Shown in pieces: positions 47,023 through 59,110 of a stretch of 64,000 nucleotides of DNA; position 1 is the stretch's first letter, and each line of letters starts with the position of its first letter. The stretch is from Varanus komodoensis. Lineage: Eukaryota; Chordata; Lepidosauria; Squamata; Varanidae. Position numbers and translations under genes: made by a program. The notes under the pieces are model-generated. The model searched no databases and was not told the DNA's origin. It saw nothing but the letters and a program-made list of their open reading frames with translations. The stretch is from assembly GCF_004798865.1 (NCBI RefSeq), contig NW_025335438.1:14568513-14632512 (forward strand), read 5' to 3'.

Positions 47023-50000
47023 ATGTTGTTGTCAGTTGCGAAATCGTGTCCAACCCATTGCGACCCCATGGACAACATTCCTCCAGGCCTTCCTGTCTTC
47101 CACCATCCCCCAGAGTCCACTCAAGCTCACACCAACTGCTTCAGTGACTCCATCTAGCCACCTCATCCTCTTCCATCCCCTTCTTCTTTTGCCATCAATT
47201 GTTCACAGCATTAGGCTTTTCTCCGGGTAGTCCTTCCTTCTCATTAGGTGGCCAAAGTATTTGAGTTTCATCTTCAGGATCTGGCCTTCTGAAGAGCAGT
47301 CAGGGTTGATCTCTAGGACTGACTGGTTTGATCGCCTTGCTGTCTAAGGGACTCACAGGAGTCTCCTCCAGCACCACAATTCAAAGGCCTCAATCCTTCG
47401 GTGCTCAGCCTTCCTTATGGTCCAGCTTTCACAGCCATACATTGCAACTGGGAAAACCATAGCCTTGACTATACGCACTTTTGTTGGCAGAGTGATGTCT
47501 CTGATTTTTAGTATGCTGTCTAGATTTGCCATAGCTTTCCTCCCCATGAGCAAGGGTCTTTTAATTTCTTGGCTGCAGTCCCCGTCTGCAGTGATCTTGG
47601 AGCCCAGTAAAATAAAATCTGTCGCTACCTCCATTTCTTCCCCATCCATTTGCCAGGAAGTGAGAGGACTGGATGCCATGATCTTAGTTTTCTTAATGTT
47701 GAGTTTCAAGCTGACTTTTGCTCTCTTCTCTTTCACCCGCATCAAGAGACTCTTTGGTTCCTCTTCACTTTCTGCCATTAGAGTGGTGGTATCTGCATAT
47801 TTGAGGTTGTTGATATTTCTTCCACCAATCTTAATTCCAGCTGGTGATTCATCTAGCCCCGCGTTTCTCATGATGTGCTCTGCATATAGGTTAAATAGGC
47901 AGGGCGACAGTACACAGTACGGTATATTGGGTATGGTACTGAATCTGCCTTGGTCGCCCTGTACGATAACCTGTGCAGGGAGAAGGACAGGGGGAGTGCG
48001 TCCCTGTTGGTTCTTCTGGACCTCTCAGTGGCTTTCCATACCATCGACCATGGTATCCTTCTGGATAGGCTAGCGGGATTGGGGAACGGAGGCACTGCTC
48101 TGCAGTGGTTCCGCTCTTATCTCAATGACCGTTTCCAGAAGGTGGTGCTGGGGGACTATGACTCTGCGCCATGGCAGCTATGCCATGGAGTACCGCAGGT
48201 GCCCATCTTGTCCCCTTTGCTGTTCAACATCTACATGAAACCGCTGGGAGAGGTCGTCAGGAGGTGTGGGCTACGGAATCATCAGTACGCTGATGATACC
48301 CAGCTCTAGCTCTCATTTTCCACCAATGTAGGTGAGGCAGTGGCTGTGCTGAACCGGTGCTTGGCCGAGGTAATGGGCTGGATGAGGGCCAATAAACTGA
48401 AGCTCAATCCAGACAAGACGGAGGTCCTGTTGGTCGGCGGATCGGGCTTCGGTGAGGGTGAATTGAACCTAGTCCTGAATGGGGTTGCACTCCCTCTTAG
48501 GGACAAGGTCCACAGCTTGGAAGTGCTCCTCGACCCAGAGCTTTAATTTATGTATTTTAATTTATTTATTTGTAAGCCGCCCCGAGGCTTCGGCGAATGG
48601 GGCAGCCTAGAAATTTTCTAAATAAATAAATAAATAAATAAACTCCTTTCAATTTTGAACCAATCAGTGGTTCCGTGTCCAGTTCTCACTGTTGCTTCTT
48701 GACCCGCATTTAGGTTTCTCAAGAGACAAACAAGATGGTCTGGTACTCCCATCTCTTTAAGAATTTGCAACAATTTGTTGTGATCCACACAATCAAAGGC
48801 TTTAGCATATTCAATGAAGTAGAAGTAGATGTTTTTCTGGAACTCCCTAGCTTTCTCCATGATCCAGCATATGTTGGCAATTTGATCACTAGTTCCTCTC
48901 CCTCTTCGAAATCCTGCCTGTAATTCTGGAAGTTCTAGGTCCACATACTGCTGGAGCCTAGCTTGTAGGATTTTGAGAATAACTTTTCTACCATGTGAAA
49001 TGAGTGCAATGGTAAGGTAGTTTGAAAGTTCTTTGGCATTACCCTTCTTTGGGATCAGAATGTAAACTGACCTTTTCCAATCCTGCGGCCCCTGTTGAGT
49101 TTTCCAAATTTGCTGGCATATTGAGTGTAGCACTTTTACTGCATCGTCTTTGAAGATTTTGAATACCTCAGCTGGAATATTGTCACCTCCACTAGCTTTG
49201 TTGTTGCTCAGACTTCCTAAGGCCCATTTGACTTCACATTCCAGGATGCCTGGCTCGAGGTCAGTGACCACCCCATCATAGTTATCAGGGACATTAAGCT
49301 CTTTCTTGTATAGTTCCTCTGTGTAATCTTGCCATCTCTTCTTAATCTCTTCTGCCTGTTAGGTCCCTGCCATTTTGATCCTTTATCATGCCCATCTTTG
49401 CATGAAACATTCCCTTTATATCTCCAATTTTCTTGAAGAGAACTCGAGTCCTCCCTATTCTGTTGTTTTCTTCTATTTCTTTGCACTGTTCATTTAAGAA
49501 GGCCTTCTTATCTCTTCTGGCTATTCTCTGGAATTCTGCATTCAGTTGGGTGTATCTTTCTCTTTCTCCCTTTCCTTTTGCTTCCCTTCTTTCCTCAGTT
49601 ATTTGTAAAGCTTCCTCAGACAGCCATTTTGCTTTCTTGCATTTCTTTTTCTTTTTCTTTGGGATGGTTTTAGTTGCTACGTCTTGTACAGTGCTGTGAA
49701 CCTCTGTTCAAAGTGCTTCAGGCACTCTGTCTATCAGATCTAATTCCTTAAAACTATTTGTCACCTCTACTTGTATATTCATCAGGGATATGATTTAGGT
49801 CATACCTGAGTGGCCTAGTGCTTTCCCCTACCTTCTTCAATTTAAGCCTAAATTTTGCAACGAGAAGCTCATGATCTGAGCCACATTCAGCTCCTGGTCT
49901 AGTTTTTACTGACTGTATAGAGCTTCTCCATCTGTGGCTGCAGAGCACATAGTCAATCTGATTTCTGTGTTGACCATCTGGTGATGTCCATGTGTAGAGT

Positions 50001-50985
50001 CGTCTCTTGGGCTGTTGGAAAAAAGTGTTTGCTATGACCATCATATTCTCTTGACAAAATTCTACCAGCCTGTGCCCTGCTTCATTTTGTACTCCAAGGC
50101 CAAACTTGCCTGTTATTCCGGTTATCTTTTGGCTTCCTACCTTAGCATTCCGACCCCCCATGATGATAAGGACATCATTTTTTGGTGTTAATTCTAGAAG
50201 GTGTTGTAGGCCTTCATAGAACTGGTCAACTTCAGCCTCTTCAGCACCAGAGGTTGGGGCATAGACTTGGACTACTGTGATGTTGAATGGTTTGCCTTGG
50301 ATTCGAACTGAGATCATTCTGTCATTTTAGAGGTTGTATCGTAGTACTGCTTTTCCTACTCTTTTACTGACTATGAAGGCTACTCCATTTCTTCTGAGGG
50401 ATTCTTGCCCACAATGGTATACATGATGGTCATCTGAATTAAATTCACCCATTCCTGTCCATTTTAGTTCATTTATTCCTAAGATGTCGATGTTCAGTCT
50501 TGTCATCTCTTGTTTGACCACATCCAGCTTGCCTTGATTCATGGATCTTACATTCCAGGTTCCTATGGAATATAGAACTTTGCAGCATCGGACTCTCCTT
50601 TCACCACCAGATACATCTGCAACTGAGTGTCCTTTGAGCTTTGACCCAGTTGCTTCATTCTTTCTGGCATTACTTGCACTAGCCCTCCGCCCTTCCCCAG
50701 TAGCATATTGGACACCTTCTGACCTGAGGGCTCATCTTCCGACGTCGTGTCTTTTTGCCTTTTGGCACTGTCCATGGGGTTTTCATGGCAAAGATACTGG
50801 AGTGGGCTGCCATTTCCTTCTCCAGTGGATCACGTTTTGTCAGAGCTCTCTGCTATGACCTGTCCGTCTTGGGTGGCCCTACACGGCATAGCTCATAGCT
50901 TCATTGAGCTACACAAGCCCCTTCACCACAACAAGGCAGTGATCAATGAAGGAGGAAGGGCAAGATTGAAAAACTTTAAATAAAC
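47023..50985 (-). mobile_element. BovB (RTE clade) LINE, about full length, broken and interrupted
   Basis: Read on the minus strand from 50985: the 5' region, then the endonuclease (MNQGKLDVVKQEMTRLNIDI, LGINELKWTGMGEFNSDDH, VQVYAPTSGAEEAEVDQFYE, RLYTWTSPDGQHRNQIDYVL, GSDHELLVAKFRLKLKKVG), a linker (49486-49217), the reverse transcriptase (NKASGGDNIPAEVFKIFKDD, LPELQAGFRRGRGTSDQIAN, YAKAFDCVDHNKLLQILKEM; YADTTTLMAESEEE at 47790) and the C-terminus (YGCESWTIRKAEHRRIEAFE). The 3' end at 47023 has CATGGGGTCGCAATGGGTTG. Without the L2 insertion it is about 3.2 kb, the size of a whole BovB. The reading frame is split into at least five pieces, and the catalytic YADD reads YADT, so it is dead. Confidence 0.93.
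47926..48644 (+). mobile_element. L2-clade LINE inserted in BovB
   Basis: BovB sequence stops after CGACAGTACACAG (complement of the SPCLFN codons) and resumes at ACTCCTTTCAATTTTGAACC. Between them is a + strand L2 copy: TESALVALYDNLCREKDRG, LDLSVAFHTIDHGILLDRL, HQYADDTQL and MRANKLKLNPDKTEVLLVGG. It then jumps from the DPEL codons at 48545 straight to the 3' UTR (GTAAGCCGCCCCGAGGCTTC) and the (TAAA)n tail, so the C-terminal part has been deleted. One stop interrupts the frame at about 48307. The L2 must be younger than the BovB. Confidence 0.88.
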
Positions 50986-51825
50986 AATCAACAATCAACT
51001 CATTCTGGCATCTTGCCAGGTAGATTGGCATGATAGGTGAACATACCCAATATGATTAGTCCTAATTGCTTGAACGTGAGGCTGGGGGGGGGGGTCACAC
51101 ATTGAGCTGGCATTCTTCATGTCCAGACTTCTTAGTTTTAAAAGGAAAGGGAGACATACATTGAAGAGCTATTGATTTCACAGTGCCCATTTCTGGAGAA
51201 TTTGATATAAGTGTGGTTTGTTTCTTGTCTGTAGGATGTGAAATCCATAGCATATTTGATTAAGCTAAAGGAAGAAGCAAAAGAAGTCCTTACAGCTCTC
51301 ACAGTTTACTCACAGAAGATGTAGTTCTCAATACAAAGTGAGACATTCCAGCTGAGTGTGCCACTCACTCCCAGTACTTTCTCTTACTTGCCACTTCTTC
51401 TTTCATTCTGCTCCTTTGGGAGAACCTCCTGCATTTGCAGACTATTTCAGCTACTGCTCCTCTCTCACAACATTGGAGTTCAGGAAAGGCAAGGAGTTGG
51501 TAAAAGAAATGAATGATGGTAGGGCCACTGAATTTGGAAAAAATTTTGGGAAATGCTATAATGCCTTCAAAAAATGATCCAGTGAAACTTGGAAAAATCT
51601 GCCCCATGCAGAATCTAGAAGAGTGAGGTTTGGCCCATATGTATTCAGTTAAGGTCATGCCTATTCCAAGTTGCCTTTTCAGTTGGAATGTGGACCAGTC
51701 AAATTGGTATGGAATAGTGTAGGATCCTCAGAAAGTTTGAAAGAGCGTCTTTTGAATTATAGTTTGCAAAAAGCACTTGCTGTGGTTGTGCTTTAATATC
51801 AGTCCTGAGAAGAGAATATGGAGGT
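50986..51825. other. ASPH intron, no recognised feature
   Basis: Intronic sequence with a poly-G run at 51084-51093. An ORF at 51356-51577 shows no family similarity and is probably chance. Confidence 0.45.
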
Positions 51826-51829
51826 AGAA

Positions 51830-52145
51830 CATGTTATCACGCTATAAGAACCTGAAAGACTGTCACAAAGAGGAAGGACAAGATTTCTTCTCTCTCATAC
51901 CAGAGTTAGGATACGGAATAATCAGCTCAGGTTGTGACAAACCAGATTCGGGGTAGATAACAGGAGAAGTTTCCTAACCGTCAAAGCAATACAACAGTGG
52001 AACCAATTGGCCACAAAGGTTCATACTGGAGATGTTCAAAAAGAAACTGGACAGTCATTTGAGTGATTGGTCTAAATTGGTGTCCTGTAACAGGAGGGGG
52101 TTGGACTCAACGGCCTTCTTGACCCCTTCCAACTCTACTTTGATT
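51830..52145 (+). mobile_element. CR1 LINE 3' end
   Basis: GACAGGAGAAGTTTCCTAACC-type sequence (51959), GTGGAACCAATTGGCC, GAAACTGGACAGTCATTTGA and GGGGGTTGGACTCAACGGCC with CTTCCAACTCTACTTTGATT form the CR1 3' end in its usual order. It lacks the coding region upstream and is moderately diverged. Confidence 0.8.
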
Positions 52146-53535
52146 CTCTTACCACAGTGATTCTGGCAATACTGTTGAAAGTCACTGTACCCTTTTCCTT
52201 AAACAAAAGGGAATCTTACCTGTGGCATTCCCACCTAGTACATAGGCCAGTATCATCACTGGTTGTATTCACGGTGAGTATATGAGTAACTGGGCCAGAA
52301 GTACAGATTCCTGAAAAAGAATATCATGTGGCTTTAAGACACGGGTGGAGATGGGTCCCTACTGCATATGTTCCATGTGCTATGAAGCTTCCCTGCTTGT
52401 CTTGGCACTTGTTATTATAGCTAAATGGTGTTTCTGTACAAAGGTATGAACTTCTGTGTGTTAATTCTAGGAACACTGGTTCAAGTTTAAGTATATTTAG
52501 ATGTTATAGCTGGTGTGTGGGACCTTATAGAGTAGTCCATATAATCTTCTATTTGTCAATTTAAGTACAGGTTGGAAATGAACTGGATTTCTTCTGAAAA
52601 GTTAATCCACGCTTATTGTGTATTTAGCATATAAAAGTTGATTACCATAATGTATGTTTTAAGACAAAGTAAGATAATGAAGAAATTTTCAATAACCAAT
52701 TCCATTTCTTGGCAATCTACAACAAGTCTTAGTTATTTCCACACTGCTTCATACTACCTGTTGTTAAAGAAAAATGAAGACACTTACAATATGATTCTGT
52801 ACGGGCTTACTCAAAAGTCAATATCTGTTCTCAGTTGATTTTAGTCCTAGGTAAATATCCATAAGATTGCAGCCAGAGGATCAGAATCCAGAAAAGTACT
52901 GCCCCTAAATGTAGTGTGTGTTGGCAAAAAAGATTTTACAGGGAAATCAGTTATACCAGCAAATGTTATTGATACTGACTAGAGGTCGCTTATACTAGGG
53001 GACATCGTGTTAGTGGTACTGTCATACTAGGTACTGTCCCGGCTATCCATTTAGTAAGAGCACAGTAAACCTTATTTTTTAATTAAACAATTGACCTAAA
53101 CATTCTCAACATTCATTTGTGTAGTTCATGTTTCTTCACTAAGGGTTTATTTGATTGATGACATTAGAGGTTTAATATAATTTCAAATAAAACTACTATA
53201 AAAAGCAAAATAAAATTAAAATACCATAAAAATAAAAATGTTAAAGCAAGAATATTCAATTATTAATTTGGCATATTTATATAACAAGTATGCATAAATA
53301 AGCCTTTGGTAGATTATGCTATTAACTGGGAAATCCTCATATGTTTTAATGGATATCCTACTGAAATATACCAAAGTCACTTCTCAAAAATCTAATTACT
53401 TTTGTGTGGTGGTAGACAAAAACAGGCCCAAGGAGTTCCATTAGACAGAATTGGGCTGTGTCCACTGCTGATGTGGAACCTTTGAACTCCACTCAGTTAG
53501 GGAATTTTGTGTAATCCTAATGGAATTTGTTGCCG
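52146..53535. other. ASPH intron with one small old repeat
   Basis: At 52795-52882 there is a degraded copy of the repeat with GGGCTTACTCAAAAGTCA and CATAAGATTGCAGCC, the same family as at 20.04 kb. The rest is AT-rich and unremarkable. Confidence 0.5.
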
Positions 53536-53545
53536 AAGTAGTCAG

Positions 53546-53690
53546 TTGTTGCTGCTGCTGCTGCTAGTCGCGAAGTTGCGTCCGACCCATGGCGACCCCA
53601 TGGACAACATTCCTCCAGGTTTTCCTGTCCTCCACCATCCCCTGGAATCCACTTAAGCTCACACCGACTGCTTCAGTGTCCATAGCAAAA
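53546..53690 (-). mobile_element. BovB 3' tail or BovB-tailed SINE fragment
   Basis: GCGTCCGACCCATGGCGACC, CATGGACAACATTCCTCCAG and CACACCGACTGCTTCAGTG match the end of the BovB copy at 47.0-47.15 kb, preceded by a short (TGC)n run (53548-53566). Sauria-type SINEs share this 3' end, so a SINE remnant cannot be excluded. Confidence 0.8.
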
Positions 53691-54738
53691 GTCATGCATT
53701 GAGAATGGGTTTGACCACTGGGAATTATATGATAAAAGCACAATGTGATACATGTGTTTTATGGGAAGTATCTGGAACTCTGTGGTATGCACATTTTTTA
53801 AAAAACTGTTTCAATCCATTGTTTAAACTTTGAAGGGACAGACTAATGCAAATGATTAATGCCACTTCTATGGGGAACGCTGGTTTGGCTATATATATAT
53901 TGGAGTAAAATCCATTAAGAACTAAGAGTGACTGTATGAGTGTGTTGTTCAGCCTAGTCTTCCCTTGTCAGTCATTAAAAATGAGAGAGAGGTTCAGTGT
54001 AGACTTCATCCTATTTTCTAGTTTATGGCATGATGTCAGAACATTAAAAAATAAGACACTCAGCCCTTCTGATGGTATACTGCCTCTTTCTGGCTCATGT
54101 ATGGGTTGGCTGTGCTGATCTAACTGGGCATCAAAATAATGTCTCTCTGGAATGCAGAATCTAACTTTACAAGGAGAAGTCATGTTTCCTCATCTGGTAG
54201 ATTGTTTGGAGTGGCAGGAGATACTTTCTCTAGAAAAACCTTGTCTCGCCTCTCCCCCACTTTGATCAGCTCTTATATTGGAGTGTAAAATTGGAACAAC
54301 CCCTTTTCCAAACCCCTCTTAGAACTAGATTGTGAATATGAAACAAAGTATTTATTAACCTGCATCTCTACAAGGTTGCAGTCTGGTGAGGTAGGCAACT
54401 ATTCCGACTTTGCCACCAGTGGTAATACTCTGTATAGTGGGTGTGGGACAGGCAAGAATGAGTAATTTAGGGGAGGAAAAATACATTGGTGATGAAGCAA
54501 GGGTAATATGGTGAGGGAGAGTCTGCTGGAGTCTTTGTTCCTTAAAACAATTTTAGTCCCTAATCCCTCCAGTGGCCCCTCTGTAATTACCATCAAAAGT
54601 GGTCTAATTCTCATACTACTCCTAAACTACTATTTGGAAACATTTAAACAAATAGAAGCATTCACTGGCATTATCTGGAGAGACTCCTTTAAATAGTGCT
54701 GCAGTTATCTCCCCCAGAGGTCATCTTTGGATGACATC
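53691..54738. other. ASPH intron, no recognised feature
   Basis: AT-rich sequence; nothing recognised. Confidence 0.45.
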
Positions 54739-54746
54739 CCTTAGGC

Positions 54747-55312
54747 CAAGGGTGGGCAATTAATTTTCCTATGGGGCCACATGAGAAACTTTGCCAGTTG
54801 TTAAGGGCTGGACCAATACACTTACAGCTCTGCTCAATATATATCTCTATGAAAACAGTAAATGAAACATTACAATGATACAATGAAAATGTGGAGCACA
54901 GAACAACACTATTTAATGAATATTCACAAAAACATTAACATTAACATTACATGAAAAGCAATAAATTCAATTCAATTTTGCTTATATAGCGCAAATTTAC
55001 AACATATGTAATCTCCCAGCGCTTACCATAGTAAGGTATAGACCTTACAAATTATAACAGAACAGAGAAACAGAAAACTCAACAATCCAAGTTGCCTTTG
55101 GATTCCCTATAAATGCATCCAGCTTTGTTTGTTTGCATTACCTCAGTTCTTTTTTGTTGTTGTTGTTCAGTGAGAGAAATCTAGTCTGTTTTAGGCTTGA
55201 ACGATGATATATATTTGCACTGACTTTTAATTTGCCAGTGACCTTATGCGGGCCAGTCAGGGTCAGCCATCGGGCCGGATGTGGCCCGTGGGCCGTACAA
55301 TGCCCACGTCTG
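54747..55312. mobile_element. hAT non-autonomous element with 8-bp target duplication
   Basis: The left end CAAGGGTGGGCAATTAATTT and the complement of the right end, CAGACGTGGGCATTGTACGG, are hAT-type inverted repeats with GGCCACA-like subterminal motifs on both sides. The 8-bp flank CCTTAGGC is identical at 54739-54746 and 55313-55320. It is 566 bp without a transposase. Its middle (about 54960-55075) carries TCAATTCAATTTTGCTTATA and TAGCGC, discussed as a finding. Confidence 0.87.
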
Positions 55313-55538
55313 CCTTAGGCTGTCATGGGCTATTTAATATGGTTTGGAACTTCAGTGGAAGGTGGCACTAACAGAAGGGTTATTCACCAAATAGGTCTAA
55401 TGTGTCTGTGAATGGTGTATGCTGTCCATTCTGGTGGCCTTCAGATCTGTGGCCTCTTTATTTTTAATGGTACTTCATCAAACCAAAAAAAATGTTTACG
55501 CCAAAAGCTAAAGTTAACTTTATAACTAAACAATGCAG

Positions 55539-55628
55539 GACTTAAAGAAAGATCTGTCCCAGAACAGCAAATGACAAGAGATGAAGAAGAGGTGATCCCA
55601 CCTGCAGAGCAGCCAAATATGAGAGCAG
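55539..55628 (+). CDS. ASPH: ASPH exon 8 (start of hydroxylase-specific lumenal acidic region)
   Basis: The acceptor ACAATGCAG ends at 55538 and the donor GTAACT starts at 55629; the exon is 90 nt, phase 1-1. It encodes G-LKERSVPEQQMTRDEEEV followed by IPPAEQPNMRA. Human ASPH has GLKERSTSEPAVPPEEAEP at the same point, directly after DAKVLL, so this is the exon that commits the transcript to the junctate/hydroxylase form. It starts the long Glu/Pro-rich, low-complexity lumenal stem between the membrane anchor and the TPR/catalytic domains. Apart from the LKERS start the region diverges quickly, as is usual for this part of the protein. Confidence 0.9.
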
Positions 55629-57120
55629 GTAACTTCTTGCATAAATAAGATCACAGAAGTATCATACACTTTTGCAGGAGTATAAATCTTCAGAACATCT
55701 GACTTTCAGTTACAGTTAGAGCAATCCTATGTCCTCTAGGTAGCATCCAGAGGGCCATAGGATTATTTGGATTCCCAGCTCCAAGGTCAGGAACTGCTGA
55801 AACCTTGGATCTAAGTATCTGCAATCTTCCCACAATCCCAGCACCCTATTGCAAGAGTGCTTTTCCACCTGAAGCTTCAGCTAGGGGCCAGGATTGCTGT
55901 GTGAAGACATTGCCCAGCTAGAGACCCCCTGGAGGAGTCAGATGAAGGTAATCTTAAAGTTGTTTTGCATATGCAACAAATATATTTCATGACAGATCAG
56001 TGCCCACAATGAATCTAGTCTCTGGTTCATTAATTGTTCACCTGTACATTTGCATAGAAGCAATTTAAATGTGCTTCTCATAGAAGCAGATGAAGAATAA
56101 GATATAAGTTACAACTGATGAAAAATGAGGCTTGAATGTAGATGTAAGCACATGCAAATCTCTGTTCCCTCCTCATGGCAGCCTCTCCTGCACCCCCCCC
56201 ACCCCGTATACAGAGGGCTGTGGGACCCTGTGGGTGGGGGAGGTGGAGTCCTTCAAAACTGGGTGGGTGCACCTTCTGTGAGCAGAGCCCTTCCATCCAT
56301 TAAAGGCAGAAACTGTACCAAACCCCAAGCCCTTTTTGTATCTTTGACATTCTGTTTGGTGGCTGTTGGGATTGTCCCTGAATGGCATATTTGTGTAACA
56401 GAATGGATTTCATGTATAGTATTTCAGACTATTCAGATAAATTATTAAGTAGCCTGGAATACTATTAGGTAGTTTAAAACATGAAACAGAACTTTAAAAT
56501 CACCCCATACAATTAAACATATTCAAATTCTATGTTTGTATGTTTCTAAATTGAGATTGAGATTTACATCAAGACATTTTTATCTCTTAATATGTCCAAT
56601 TTTCCTTCTTTTCAGGGCATGGGTATAGTAAAATGAAATATGTATCTTGTGTAATGATATTTCTGAAACTTTAACAGGCTTTCTAATGGTTCATGCCTTT
56701 GTGGAATATGCCTGGGTCACTTCCATACATTCCCAACCCAATATACATAATGTTAAAGTTTATTATCATATCACAGCATTTTCCCCACAGATGGGTGCAC
56801 ATCAGCATACACAGCTGAATGTGCAAACAGTGGCACTTATGATAGCTTTCACTTGGTTGTTATTTAAAATCATATTATGTTGAGTTCCTTTTTTCAGATA
56901 ATGACAACTTTGAATGTCTGTACCTTGCTAGAGTTAAAATAATTAGTAAGTCTTCATAGTGAGTTTATTTTGGTACTTTTGGTAGAGGGGAAGTAAAGCA
57001 CAATAAATTAAAATGAAAACTATGAACTTCATAAATACTCTTAAAATATGAGCTGTCTGGCATTGGAACATCAAATTATACACATAGAAAGCAAAATTAT
57101 GTGGTGAGAATTATGCAATA
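55629..57120. other. ASPH intron 8, first part
   Basis: Mostly unique AT-rich sequence, with a C-run at 56191-56203. No exon or named repeat. Confidence 0.45.
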
Positions 57121-57129
57121 GGCTATATT

Positions 57130-57310
57130 TCATTTATGATAACATTCATACCCCACTTTTTCTCTCTTGCAAGGAAGCCAAGTTGGTTTACATGGCTCTC
57201 TTTCTCACCATTTATCCTCAACAACACTGTGAGGGAGTTTATGCTAAGAATCAGTTATTATCCCAGAGTCACACAGTGAACTTCATGGCTGGGTGGAAAC
57301 TAATACACAG
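57130..57310 (-). mobile_element. tRNA-derived SINE, body and 3' part
   Basis: On the minus strand the copy shows the SINE body: complement of CACAGTGAACTTCATGGCTG, CAACAACACTGTGAGG and CCAAGTTGGTTTACATGGCT. It is the same family as the SINE at 59.2 kb; the tRNA head is degraded. Confidence 0.65.
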
Positions 57311-57940
57311 CTCAGCAGTCTGAAGAATTTTTACTATTACAACACCATAGTTGTATTTGAAAATGCTCTTCAATTTGCATGTTTTCACCTGAGCTTGGGA
57401 TTGTTGCAGGAGTTGATAGTTGTAGGTTGTAGATTCAGTTTACCTTGTAAAATTCTGTTACTGCAGAAGGGCACAATTGTAAGTGGCAACCAATAGGATG
57501 ACAAAGACCGAAGAGATGTTTTAAACCTGTGGGAAGCTCATTTAGTCAACCAGGGCTTTATATTACTTGAAGAACTCCACTGAACAGCTACATGTAAACA
57601 AAACCACAAAGTAAAGCCTTCACTGACTTCACTGCCCATAGTAGGCACTATTACGCATGTAAGTCCATTGCTACTGGCTTTCCAGCTTTCATCTGGCCTG
57701 CCTCACCACCCAAAACTTTGCAGAAAACTGCAGGGCAACTTTGACTCCACAGTGCCGTAGAGAATGCTCAAGAGATCACATCATTTGTTTTATTTACACT
57801 ATTCATATACTGTAAATAAGTAAGCAAATTCTGTAGCAGTAAACAGTCCAAGCTAAAACAAATAGAACAGAACTACACATTAAAAACAAGATAGCCTGTT
57901 TTGCCTCACTATTCTGTAGTTCCAAGGTAGACCACTAAAA
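57311..57940. other. ASPH intron 8, no recognised feature
   Basis: Unremarkable intron sequence. Confidence 0.4.
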
Positions 57941-57944
57941 GCAG

Positions 57945-58032
57945 CGACACCTGTTTATTTATTTAGTAAGCTTCTATGCTGCCCCATTCGCCGAGGCCTC
58001 GAGGCGGCTCACAATAAATAAATAATCACAAT
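57945..58032 (-). mobile_element. L2-clade LINE 3' tail
   Basis: GCTGCCCCATTCGCCGAGGC and CTCGAGGCGGCTCACAATAA preceded by a TTTATTTA tail are the minus-strand 3' UTR of the L2 family. It is strongly 5' truncated. Confidence 0.8.
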
Positions 58033-58850
58033 ATAGGAGGATACAAGGCAAACCTGTCATTTTGTAGTTGGCCATTCTTCTTAACCTGGCACTGTATAAT
58101 TGGGCTAACAATTTAAGTTTGCCTCCACCTATCTCAGATTGTGCCCCTGAATCCCCCCAGCCCCAAATTTTGAAACGTTCTGGTTCTCAGCAACCACTGA
58201 CTTATCTCTGGCTTTGGTATTTCAGCTACAATTTCCAACAATTTTCAACTTTTTCTCTTCCACTTTTGAATCAGAATCCATGTCAGCAACCTTTGAAGAC
58301 TATATTATAGCTGAAGTGGGTCCAATCTCTGTAAGGAGCCAGGTATGAGGGATTGAAGCAGGATCAAAAAGATGACTGGCCTGCAATACTCCCTCCTTCT
58401 CTGATGATTAGTCCTCCCCACCTCAAACACATACATAGCTTATCTACTTTCGTCTGTAGTCACAATAACATTGGCAGCTCAATCAGCCTTTTCTGTGCCC
58501 AGTCACATTTTGATCCAACCTTTTACTCACTCAAGGAAACACATTCACCCAGTTCAACATACTTGTGCCTCATATGCTTCCAGTCAACCAGATCAGTACC
58601 CATGCATAACATAAATAATAGCTTAGATAAATACAACAGTTTTAATACATTATAATAAAAGATCTAACTAGAAGACATGCTTTCTTTAAAAAAAAGTGTG
58701 TAAATGAGTTGATAAACTGGCAAGGCACTATTGATTCCTAACAACACTTGTAGTGATGTTAAATACAGCGAGAAATGTGTCTTGTTATGAAAACAGACTC
58801 ACTTTCTATATTCTTTTCTCATAAGAAAGGTCAAGGGCATGTTTTGACCT
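58033..58850. other. ASPH intron 8, no recognised feature
   Basis: Two overlapping short ORFs (58068-58310 and 58353-58655) show no family similarity. Nothing recognised. Confidence 0.4.
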
Positions 58851-58861
58851 AATTACCAGAA

Positions 58862-59110
58862 GACCTGCGGTCCCCAGAGAGGTCCGCCTGGTGCTGTCAT
58901 TACATGTTTTTCGGCGCCAGGTCAAGACCTTTTTATTTAATCACTATTTTAATATGTTTTAATGAGAACTGGTTTTTATTGTTTGTATTTTATTAATTCA
59001 CAGCCAGAGTGGAATTGCCAATTTATCTATTTTATCTTGACCTATGTTGTAAGCCATCCAGAGATGCAAGTAATGGACGGCATACAAATTTTATTAATAA
59101 ATAAATAAAT
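58862..59110 (+). mobile_element. L2-clade LINE 3' end
   Basis: CCAGAGAGGTCCGCCTGGTG and TTTTTCGGCGCCAGGTCAAG encode the L2 C-terminus (PREVRLV, FRRQVKTFLF). The 3' UTR with TGTAAGCCATCCAGAGATGC and the (TAAA)n tail follow. The tail variant equals that at 20.4 kb. Confidence 0.85.

Noticed and set aside
58068-58655. Adjacent ORFs of 80 and 100 aa
   Set aside because: No similarity to a known family and no start or polyA context; best read as chance frames in intron 8.
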